A stretch of 26,080 nucleotides of DNA, taken from positions 1 through 26,080 of the IMG/VR virus record IMGVR_UViG_3300020034_000062. The stretch is one strand, 5' to 3'. Positions 19,997 to 26,080 of this stretch are shown in pieces; within the stretch, counting starts at the first letter, position 1, and each line of letters opens with the position of its first letter. The notes beneath the pieces are model-generated. The model made no database searches, was not told the origin of the DNA, and was given only the letters and a program-made list of their open reading frames with translations. The translations under genes were made by a program, and so were the position numbers. This DNA is from a virus.

Positions 19997-21291
19997 GTGA
20001 AAAACAGATCCCAGTCACTCAAGAGCAGATCGAGGCCATCACATCAGAGTGGTCACCAGACATTCGCGTGCTAACCGACACGCCAGGAGTTGCCGGCATT
20101 GAGGATCCAGCGGTTGCTGTACATACCCTCCTGCGCGCCCTCGCCGAAAGATACGGCATGATCGAGGGACAGCGTGCTCAGCTGGAGGCGCTGCGGGCGG
20201 ATATTGCCGAGCTGCGCAAGCCAATGGTGGTGGAGCGGCCTCAGGTCTATATCACGTTCGTTCCAGATGACGGCACGCAGGGCTTCTATACAGCCGCTGA
20301 CGGCATCAGGACTCAACGCCCAAGGCCACCATGGGGGTCGGAGGTTGTATTGCTCTCCGCCTACGACACCGCCGCCCAAAACGCCGCCCAAAACGCCGCC
20401 CGAGACAACGCGCGGTGGGTGAGCGCGCGCGACACATGGGTAATAGAAACCAACCGACTGCAGGAGCGCATCAAATACCTGGAGGCTGAGGAGTTGCGGC
20501 ATATTTCGGCACGCTTTGCGGCAGCGGTGCAGATTGAGGAGAGGGATGAAAAGATCGCCGCGGCCAATGCCGAACTTTCAATTCTGGAAGGCGTACACGC
20601 AGAATCTCTTGACCTCATTGCAACGGCAGAGGAGCGCGAGCGGCAGTTGCGGGCGCTGCTGGATCGGCTTGGCAAGTACCTGGAAGACCGTCCGCAAATC
20701 CAAGGCATTCTGCGCAATATACACGATGACTACTGCGCCCTCGCCACCTCGCCCGCGCCGGTGGAGAGCAGCATTCTGAAGACGACGGCGCGCAGTCCGC
20801 GCATTGTCTCTACAGGCGAACTGCGTACGTCTGCGCCGGTGGAGAGCGAGAGGGAGCGGGAGTTGCGGAAAGCCATCCTGACCGGGACTGCATCTATGTA
20901 TGCGCAGCAGAGGGGATGGGCTGTCACCGAACAATGGATGCAGGGATTCAATGCCTGCAAAGACGCTATAGATGCCGCCCTCGCCCTGCCGCATCCAAAG
21001 CCAGTCAGCAGCGACCTGCGCGACTACGGCTACGCGCCTGGCAACTACATGGGCCACTGCATCACCTGCGATCAGACAATGGAGTGGGTGGACAAGCGCT
21101 GCCGATGTTGCGAGCCGTGCGCCATTGCGCAACGAGACAAAGCCCTCGCCCTGCCGCAGCAGAAACAACAGGAATCTGAGCCGATATCTGACTGGTGCCA
21201 AAGCTGTTCCAGTAAGCCATCCGAGTGCGACTGCCCGAGTCCGCAGCTTGTTTACATCGGCCGACGCGGCAAGGAGAACGGCAATGTCTGA
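19993..21291 (+). CDS. modular coiled-coil protein with zinc-binding end, 432 residues
   Basis: GTG 19993 overlaps the DUF5131 stop (GTGA), with GGAGGG upstream. The N-terminal part includes short coiled coils (GQRAQLEALRADIAELRKPM) and an AAQN repeat coded by tandem GCCGCCCAAAAC units (20371-20402). A long coiled coil covers about residues 150-240. Two APVES linkers follow, then a Cys-rich end (YMGHCITCDQTM, CRCCEPC, CQSCSSKPSECDC) typical of mosaic phage early proteins of the Ea22-like kind. It is probably assembled from modules by recombination. Function unknown. Confidence 0.72.
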   Translation: MSEKQIPVTQEQIEAITSEWSPDIRVLTDTPGVAGIEDPAVAVHTLLRALAERYGMIEGQRAQLEALRADIAELRKPMVVERPQVYITFVPDDGTQGFYTAADGIRTQRPRPPWGSEVVLLSAYDTAAQNAAQNAARDNARWVSARDTWVIETNRLQERIKYLEAEELRHISARFAAAVQIEERDEKIAAANAELSILEGVHAESLDLIATAEERERQLRALLDRLGKYLEDRPQIQGILRNIHDDYCALATSPAPVESSILKTTARSPRIVSTGELRTSAPVESERERELRKAILTGTASMYAQQRGWAVTEQWMQGFNACKDAIDAALALPHPKPVSSDLRDYGYAPGNYMGHCITCDQTMEWVDKRCRCCEPCAIAQRDKALALPQQKQQESEPISDWCQSCSSKPSECDCPSPQLVYIGRRGKENGNV

Positions 21292-21715
21292 AGTAACTAC
21301 TGACGATCAGGGTCGCCCCTGCTGGGAGATGTGCGAACGTGACTGCGATACGATGGAGCGCGCCGCAATTGCCGTTGAAGATCTGACAACAGGCAGTGAA
21401 CAACTCCGCGTCCGCATCGCGCATCTCGAAGCGGATTTGGGCAGAGCAAACCGAGAATCCTCGCAGCTTGAAGAATTGTGGCTTGACAGAGAGAGAAAGC
21501 TGATTCAGGACAAGTTGCGCCTCACTGCCGAGAACCAGCGGCTGCGGGCGGATGGGGAGCGGCTAAAGCAGTTTATCGAAGAGGTTTACGCCGATCCGTG
21601 GCTCACACCGAACATATGGGCCAACCTTGATGCGGCTCTCGATGGCGAATGGCTATATCAGAAGCTACCAGGATGGGACGAATCCAAGCCTGGACAGAAA
21701 CCAAAGGAGGGCTGA
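21284..21715 (+). CDS. coiled-coil protein, 143 residues
   Basis: ATG 21284 follows AAGGAGAACGGCA. The product starts MSEVTTDDQGRPCWEMCERD and has a long coiled coil (about residues 35-95, with LRVRIAHLEADLGRANRESS). It ends with a conserved-looking segment (EVYADPWLTPNIWANLDAAL, then GEWLYQKLPGW). It overlaps the upstream gene by eight bases. It may be a paralogue in architecture of the 432-residue protein. The family is not recognised. Confidence 0.7.
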   Translation: MSEVTTDDQGRPCWEMCERDCDTMERAAIAVEDLTTGSEQLRVRIAHLEADLGRANRESSQLEELWLDRERKLIQDKLRLTAENQRLRADGERLKQFIEEVYADPWLTPNIWANLDAALDGEWLYQKLPGWDESKPGQKPKEG

Positions 21716-21717
21716 GC

Positions 21718-21912
21718 GTGCAGAAGTACAAGCAGATCCAATCTCTTTGGTCATGCGCGTCTCCTGAGCAGCGTAACGACTGGGCTGAAGATGCCAAGTT
21801 AGTGCGCGGTTCCGCTTTCGGTCATCACCGGATATTCCCTCTTTGGCATGAGATGTCTGACGAGTGGAAGCAAAAGCTATCGACAGTAATTGGAAGAGGA
21901 CGACTGCGATGA
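21718..21912 (+). CDS. hypothetical protein, 64 residues
   Basis: The start is GTG 21718, preceded by a strong AAAGGAGG. The product (MQKYKQIQSLWSCASPEQRN, then GHHRIFPLWHEMSDEWKQKL) is Trp-rich and basic. Its stop overlaps the next ATG (ATGA). The family is unknown. Confidence 0.7.
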   Translation: MQKYKQIQSLWSCASPEQRNDWAEDAKLVRGSAFGHHRIFPLWHEMSDEWKQKLSTVIGRGRLR

Positions 21913-22109
21913 GTGAGCGGACGAGGTTGCAGCGCACAGCGGACGAATTGGATCTGCAGATGTACCGCCTGGCCGATAGGCTGTCTAGTTTCTCTGATGC
22001 ATCGATGCGGCCGGAGTCTGCGGCGAAGATCGCAGAATTGGCGAGGGAGATAATGGCCAATCGATACCACGTCAGATTGCTGATGCACCCAAACGACCGG
22101 GAGGGGTGA
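21909..22109 (+). CDS. hypothetical helical protein, 66 residues
   Basis: The product starts MSERTRLQRTADELDLQMYR and is helical and charged throughout (AAKIAELAREIMANRYHVRL). The start overlaps the previous stop (ATGA). It could be a small regulator or accessory protein, with no recognisable domain. Confidence 0.68.
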   Translation: MSERTRLQRTADELDLQMYRLADRLSSFSDASMRPESAAKIAELAREIMANRYHVRLLMHPNDREG

Positions 22110-22113
22110 GGGG

Positions 22114-22302
22114 ATGAGCGAGAAACTAAAGCGAGAGTTTGAGATTTACACGAATTGTGCCGAGCCAGGAATAGACGCAATCGCCATCATGGTTCAGCTG
22201 CTGAAAGAACTGAGGCCCAGCGAAGTGAGGGCGGCGCTGATGTACATCAACGATCGCTTTCGCAATGGCGCGGATACATCGAAGGAGGCGGCGGGCGGAT
22301 GA
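22114..22302 (+). CDS. hypothetical protein, 62 residues
   Basis: The product begins MSEKLKREFEIYTNCAEPGI and has a helical core (IAIMVQLLKELRPSEVRAAL). A GGGAGGGG tract precedes ATG 22114. Its stop overlaps the methyltransferase ATG (ATGA), so the two are coupled. The family is unknown. Confidence 0.66.
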   Translation: MSEKLKREFEIYTNCAEPGIDAIAIMVQLLKELRPSEVRAALMYINDRFRNGADTSKEAAGG

Positions 22303-23180
22303 GCAACGAAACAAGTCCTGATCCGAAAATAAGACGGCCCGTACTCCGCTTCCATGGGGGCAAGTACAAGCTTGCTCCGTGGCTCATCTCGATATTCCCG
22401 GCGCACCGCACCTACGTGGAATGCTTTGGCGGGGCGGCATCTGTACTGATGCGCAAGCCGCGCTCGCCGGCAGAAATTTACAACGACATGGACGCCGAGG
22501 TGGTCAACGTCTTTCGCGTGCTGCAGGATCCGCACACGGCCACGGAACTGCAGCGCTTGCTGTCACTCACCCCTTTCGCGCGGGACGAATTAGTGCGCGC
22601 CTACGAGCCGGCATCAGGACCGATTGAAGCGGCTGCCAAGATGATCATGCGTTCGTTCATGGGATTCGGCAGCGCCAGCACTACGCGGATGCATTGCACG
22701 GGATTTCGAGCTAGCAGCAAGCGCTCGGGCGATGGCAGCCCGACCCCCGCTGCTGAGTGGTGTACGTGGACCGACGCGGTGCCGGTATTCCTTGAGCGAC
22801 TTCGAGGTGTCTGCATCGAGAACCGAGACGCCATTGCCGTCATGACTCAGCACGACTCCACAACCACCCTGCACTATCTGGACCCGCCCTATGTCCAAGC
22901 CTCCAGATCATCACTCAAGCACAAGAGCATCCACCGCGGCCACTACTACAAGCACGACATGGATGATGCTGGGCATCGGCGCCTGGCTGAGTTCGCGCGC
23001 ACCGTGAATGGCATGGTAGTTCTGAGCGGCTACCGCTCGTCGCTATATGACGAACTCTATGGCGACTGGCCAAGGCTGGAACGAAATCACATGGCCGATG
23101 GTGCGCGGCCTCGAATCGAGTGCGCATGGCTCAATCCTGCGTGTGCCGCATCCCAACGACAGAGGGGATTGTTTACATGA
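22299..23180 (+). CDS. D12-class DNA adenine methyltransferase
   Basis: A 293-residue N6-adenine methyltransferase of the Dam/D12 class. FHGGK (18-22) and ECFGG (41-45) form the SAM-binding motifs, YNDMD (61-65) the acidic contact and LDPPY (194-198) the catalytic motif. Product length and ending (ECAWLNPAC near the C-terminus) look complete. It should methylate adenine in a short site, protecting phage DNA or altering regulation. No restriction endonuclease is visible next to it, so it appears to be an orphan. The start is ATG 22299, coupled to the upstream stop. Confidence 0.93.
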   Translation: MSNETSPDPKIRRPVLRFHGGKYKLAPWLISIFPAHRTYVECFGGAASVLMRKPRSPAEIYNDMDAEVVNVFRVLQDPHTATELQRLLSLTPFARDELVRAYEPASGPIEAAAKMIMRSFMGFGSASTTRMHCTGFRASSKRSGDGSPTPAAEWCTWTDAVPVFLERLRGVCIENRDAIAVMTQHDSTTTLHYLDPPYVQASRSSLKHKSIHRGHYYKHDMDDAGHRRLAEFARTVNGMVVLSGYRSSLYDELYGDWPRLERNHMADGARPRIECAWLNPACAASQRQRGLFT

Positions 23181-23215
23181 CCCCCTCTCCCGAACTCTGG
23201 CGGGCAGTGAGATGA
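23177..23215 (+). other. 12-codon coupling ORF
   Basis: ATG 23177 overlaps the methyltransferase stop (ATGA), codes MTPSPELWRAVR, and its TGA (23213-23215) overlaps the next ATG (23212-23214). It may be a translational bridge linking the two larger genes, or the shrunken remnant of a gene. Evidence is the double overlap only. Confidence 0.35.
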
Positions 23216-24102
23216 TCAACCAACTCGACATACGCGAACTCGCGACCATGCCTGAGATGGAGGCTCGCTCGCAGATAGACGCGGCGCTCAATGGGAAGCA
23301 GCAGCCAGAACAGCGGCGGATAATTCGCGGCCTGATGGAAGGTCTAAAGCAACAACTCGGCGTGGATGAGCAGTCAGCGCACCTTGCGCTCTCTGTGCTG
23401 GAGCCGTACTCCGAATGGATAAAGCAGCCGGTTGTCATGGAGAAGAACGATTGCTCTCGGCTCCATCGGCTGGTGGAAGCAGCCAACGCCGGCAAGATCC
23501 TCAACAATGAAGGAATCGCCGACCAGGTTGAGCCAGCATGGCTGCACGGCAATTTCCAAACCTTCGTCGTGCGCCACAACTGGGCGGCAGCTTTCGAATC
23601 CGCGGATGGTATAGACGACTCTTGGCGGATGCCATACGACCTCTGCGCATTTGAGTTCCGTATCAGCGGCCGCAATTGCATAGTGGCCGCCGCTCAGAAA
23701 GACGAGCACATGAAGGCCACTCTTTTCGTGGAGTTCGGCGATTACTGGATGAATCCAAACTCAGCGATCCCGCCCTATGTGGCGATGTTCGAGCACGTGC
23801 GAGCCATGTGTATTGCGCTGGATGCCGACGTGGCCACCAGCGAAGTCGTGAGAGCACCAGTCAAGCTCAACGAGAAGCGCGCGAAGGCCGGCAAGACTCC
23901 GCTGCCCGACTACCGCGTGGTCGACCTTGCTCGCCGTCATCGTGTCGCCAATCCCGCCGCCGGGTCTGGCGCCGGAACCAAGAAGCGGCTGCACTTCCGG
24001 CGCGGCCACTGGCGCCACTTCGAGGCCAGCAAGACGTGGGTCAAGTGGTGTCTAGTCGGCAATCCTGACCTCGGCTTCATCAGCAAGCACTACCGGTTAT
24101 GA
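23212..24102 (+). CDS. conserved phage protein, 296 residues
   Basis: The product starts MINQLDIRELATMPEMEARS and is helical in the first third, with a mixed middle (MPYDLCAFEFRISGRNCIVA). The basic C-terminal segment (KKRLHFRRGHWRHFEASKTW, then LGFISKHYRL) is of a type seen in hypothetical phage proteins near recombination and early genes. No enzyme motif is recognised. ATG 23212 is chosen because it overlaps the 12-codon ORF and family-like sequence starts there; upstream codons lie inside the methyltransferase gene. Confidence 0.75.
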   Translation: MINQLDIRELATMPEMEARSQIDAALNGKQQPEQRRIIRGLMEGLKQQLGVDEQSAHLALSVLEPYSEWIKQPVVMEKNDCSRLHRLVEAANAGKILNNEGIADQVEPAWLHGNFQTFVVRHNWAAAFESADGIDDSWRMPYDLCAFEFRISGRNCIVAAAQKDEHMKATLFVEFGDYWMNPNSAIPPYVAMFEHVRAMCIALDADVATSEVVRAPVKLNEKRAKAGKTPLPDYRVVDLARRHRVANPAAGSGAGTKKRLHFRRGHWRHFEASKTWVKWCLVGNPDLGFISKHYRL

Positions 24103-24124
24103 GCAGCAGCGCGCTGGCGGGAAG

Positions 24125-24328
24125 ATGAGCAAGCCACCCTACATCGCAGTACGGCTGCATCATCCTAGCGGCTGGTTCAGTATCGGGATTGCGGATGGGC
24201 CGCCGGGGCAACTCAGCCTGCGTCACGGCGCATCGTTCTGCGATTACCGGTCGATGGATCAGGCCGACATCGATCGGCTGCGCGAGTTGGTGGAGACGGC
24301 GCAGCGGATGTTGGAGGGGGCGGGGTGA
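24125..24328 (+). CDS. hypothetical protein, 67 residues
   Basis: The product starts MSKPPYIAVRLHHPSGWFSI and appears to be a small beta-rich domain with a helical end (DQADIDRLRELVETAQRMLE). ATG 24125 follows GGCGGGAAG. Its stop overlaps the excisionase GTG (GTGA), so it may be co-regulated with excision. The family is unknown. Confidence 0.7.
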   Translation: MSKPPYIAVRLHHPSGWFSIGIADGPPGQLSLRHGASFCDYRSMDQADIDRLRELVETAQRMLEGAG

Positions 24329-24516
24329 GAGCACAGCCTAAAATAAAGCTCGCCGACTGGGCCGCGCGCAACTGGAGCCCGCCGCCGTGTCGACGTACGC
24401 TGCACCGGTGGGCGCAGAATGCGCAGATCGATCCGCCGCCGCAGCTCGTCGGGCACACCTACTACGTCGAGCCGAACGCCCGCTACGTCGACCGAAACGG
24501 CAATGTCACCTCGTAG
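24325..24516 (+). CDS. xis: excisionase (Xis), winged-helix type
   Basis: A 63-residue protein. KLADWAARNWSPPPCRRTLH then RWAQNAQIDPPPQLVGHTYY matches the phage excisionase fold (Exc family), with the helix and wing that bind att DNA and bias integrase toward excision. GTG 24325 overlaps the previous stop. It overlaps the integrase start by 14 bases, the lambda xis/int arrangement. Confidence 0.88.
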   Translation: MRAQPKIKLADWAARNWSPPPCRRTLHRWAQNAQIDPPPQLVGHTYYVEPNARYVDRNGNVTS

Positions 24517-25603
24517 ACGATCTACCATTAATGCCTCGCTGCCCGATGGGCTGCGCGTGCGCAAGGGACTCTACAGCTACACCAGCCCGCTCGACGGTCG
24601 CGAGAAGGGATTGGGACGAGATCGCATTGAGGCCATCCGGTTTGCTCGAGCAGCGAACGTCGAGGTCCAGCGGATCCGTGGCGAGGTGACGGCCGCCGAG
24701 TGGGTTCGCGGCACGCCATCGAAGTCATGGGGCGCGTGGCTTACCCGCTACGAGGAGATCTGCAAGGAGCGCGAACTGGCCAAGGCCACGCGCAATGTCT
24801 ACGCCACGCACATGCGCCGATGTCGAGCCCAGTGGCCAGCGCAGACCGCAGTGAGCAGCATCGACACCGGCATGATCGCCGATGCCATCAGAGCGCTCAC
24901 GAGCGTCGGCAAGCACCGCATGGCCCAGTCCTACCGTGCCTACCTCGCCGACTGTTTCGACACCGCCATCGCCGAGGGCTGGTCCGCAATAAACCCGGTG
25001 GACGTGACCCGTGCTGTTAGGGTCAAGACGCGCCGGGCCAGGCTGACCATGGAGCATGTACGCGCCATCCAGGCGGATCCTCAGCTCAAGCCATGGATGC
25101 ACCACGCCATCGCGCTCGCGCTGGTCACCGGACAGCGCCGCGAGGATATCGCCCGAGCTCGCCGGCCTGACATCCGTGATGGCGCGTGGTGGTGCGAGCA
25201 GCACAAGACAGGCAACCGTGTCGTGATCCCGCTGGGGATCCGTCTGGACGCGCTGGGCATGTCGCTCGCCGAGGTGCTCGAGCAGTGCCGCAGCACTGGC
25301 ATCCTGTCGCCCTATCTCATCCACCAGACGTTCCGCGGCGGCGGCAGCAAGCCGGGCGCGCCCATCGCGATTCGCGCCTACACCAACCTGTTCACTGCCG
25401 CCGTGAAACGCCTTGGCATCGAGTGGGGCGACAAGTCACCGCCGACGTTCCATGAGTTGCGCTCGCTGTCGAAGCGCCTGTATGACGCCCAGGGAGGCGT
25501 GGACACCAAGCAGCTGCTCGGACATCGCAGTGCCAGCGCTGCGGCCCTGTATGGGGACGCCCGCGGGGAGTGGGTCAAGGTGAAAATCGGGAACACTGGA
25601 TAA
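24503..25603 (+). CDS. int: tyrosine integrase, lambda type
   Basis: A 366-residue site-specific recombinase, close in length and motif numbering to lambda Int. The N-terminus MSPRRRSTINASLPDGLRVR with GLGRD is the arm-site-binding domain. The catalytic residues read Arg 212 (TGQRRED), Lys 235 (EQHKTGN), His 317 and Arg 320 (HELR), His 341 (LLGHR) and the nucleophile Tyr 350 (ALYGD). It integrates and excises the phage chromosome. ATG 24503 lies inside the end of xis with no strong ribosome site, so coupled translation is likely. It is the last gene of the early operon. Confidence 0.96.
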   Translation: MSPRRRSTINASLPDGLRVRKGLYSYTSPLDGREKGLGRDRIEAIRFARAANVEVQRIRGEVTAAEWVRGTPSKSWGAWLTRYEEICKERELAKATRNVYATHMRRCRAQWPAQTAVSSIDTGMIADAIRALTSVGKHRMAQSYRAYLADCFDTAIAEGWSAINPVDVTRAVRVKTRRARLTMEHVRAIQADPQLKPWMHHAIALALVTGQRREDIARARRPDIRDGAWWCEQHKTGNRVVIPLGIRLDALGMSLAEVLEQCRSTGILSPYLIHQTFRGGGSKPGAPIAIRAYTNLFTAAVKRLGIEWGDKSPPTFHELRSLSKRLYDAQGGVDTKQLLGHRSASAAALYGDARGEWVKVKIGNTG

Positions 25604-25880
25604 AGGAAGGATTCGGGAACGAATCGGAAAACATGAGAATTTCGGCAGCAGCAGAGGTGTAGCAGTTATGCATCCCATACTTGCCTGCCAGCGGCGCAAG
25701 ACTATGAATCTAAACGACGGATATGCGTTTTCGAGGGGTTGGAAAATCGGGCATAAATTGGAATTTCTGGGACAGTTGAATCAATGCCTTGTAGCTGTAT
25801 ATCGGAGAGCGATTCAGATCCGGATACCGACGCGGCGGGCCAAGTAGCGCATGCATGTGCGCATAGATTAATATCCCTGG
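25604..25880. other. noncoding stretch after int, possible attachment site
   Basis: No supported gene lies in these 277 bases. It holds an inverted repeat GATTCG / CGAATC (25610-25615, 25620-25625), TCGGGAAC at 25613-25620 repeating int-end sequence at 25587-25594, and AAAATCGGG at 25743-25751 repeating 25583-25591. A palindrome GCGCATGCATGTGCGC lies at 25847-25862. Such short repeats could be integrase arm sites. The core cannot be located without the other att site, and no tRNA fragment was convincing. Confidence 0.4.
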
Positions 25881-26060
25881 ATGAGCAAGCAACCCCCCAA
25901 ACGCCCCCGCGGCCGCCCCAAGGGCACCGGCACCGGCCGCACTGGCCGGGCCATCAACCTGTACCTGCCACACGAGGCCATCGCCAGGCTTGAGCGGCTC
26001 GGGGACGGGAGCGCATCAGCCGGTGTCCAGCGCCTGCTGGATGCGACGCCGGGCAACTAA
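25881..26060 (+). CDS. small AT-hook protein, 59 residues
   Basis: The product starts MSKQPPKRPRGRPKGTGTGR, with a textbook AT-hook (PRGRPKG, residues 9-15). It is followed by a short strand (AINLYLP) and two helices (HEAIARLERLGD, SAGVQRLLDA), like a ribbon-helix-helix domain. It probably binds DNA as a dimer. No ribosome site stronger than CCCTGG is seen. It lies beyond the integrase and so may be a phage edge gene or the first host gene. Confidence 0.62.
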   Translation: MSKQPPKRPRGRPKGTGTGRTGRAINLYLPHEAIARLERLGDGSASAGVQRLLDATPGN

Positions 26061-26080
26061 TTTCATCTGCGCACTAAATA

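Noticed and set aside
20371-20402. Tandem GCCGCCCAAAAC units as a possible CRISPR or iteron
   Set aside because: Only two and a half in-frame 12-base units inside a coding region, coding AAQN repeats.
25805-25825. T-arm-like sequence GATTCAGATC suggesting a tRNA end at the attachment site
   Set aside because: The loop lacks the invariant A after TTCR and no acceptor or anticodon arm could be drawn.
25710-25973. 87-codon minus-strand frame containing RYPDLNRSPIYS
   Set aside because: Similar short peptides are often called in noncoding DNA near integration sites; no ribosome site, and it overlaps the AT-hook gene on the other strand.

Overview
The window is part of a temperate, lambda-like (lambdoid) phage or prophage with podovirus P22-type head genes. 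The base composition is GC-rich. The gene families (P22-type coat and portal, lambda-type integrase, Exc-type excisionase, Cro-like repressor, RyR-domain protein, DUF5131 protein) point to a gamma- or betaproteobacterial host. I cannot name the host or decide between integrated prophage and free phage genome from this window. Tail and lysis genes are not visible and would lie beyond the left end.

Layout. Everything left of about 12.73 kb is coded on the minus strand and everything right of about 12.80 kb on the plus strand, diverging from a cro/cI switch. The layout mirrors lambda. Reading leftward from the switch: Cro-like protein (12528-12731), small genes including a RyR-domain protein, a LuxR-type HTH protein behind an intrinsic terminator, a TOPRIM/RecA-fold primase-helicase (8771-10465), a possible replication origin (8599-8770), a run of small coupled genes, a nuclease-like protein, a Cys-rich exported protein, a GroES-like co-chaperonin, then small and large terminase, portal, scaffold, coat and a partial structural gene cut by the left edge.

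Reading rightward from the switch: a short CI-like repressor (12804-13205), three genes in the position of lambda rexAB (13202-14170), a strong terminator (14205-14230), then a second operator/promoter region (14242-14303) in the position of lambda PL. That promoter would drive a long operon of small, mostly unknown, translationally coupled genes with a RecE-like exonuclease (17290-18144), its likely ssDNA-binding partner, a DUF5131 protein, a D12-class adenine methyltransferase (22299-23180), an excisionase and a lambda-type integrase (24503-25603). A 277-base noncoding stretch and a small AT-hook gene follow.

How it works together. Three copies of a near-palindromic 12-mer (consensus CTAAGCATGCTT) spaced 23-25 bases lie between cro and cI, and three more spaced 23-24 bases lie at the second promoter. 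This is the lambda OR/OL logic with a different operator sequence. In a lysogen only cI and the three rex-position genes should be expressed, which makes those three the best candidates for an undescribed lysogen-expressed function such as superinfection exclusion or phage defence. The repressor lacks the S24 peptidase domain, so RecA-driven self-cleavage is not expected. Other points of interest are the exonuclease with its catalytic Asp replaced by Gly and the phage GroES beside the head genes.
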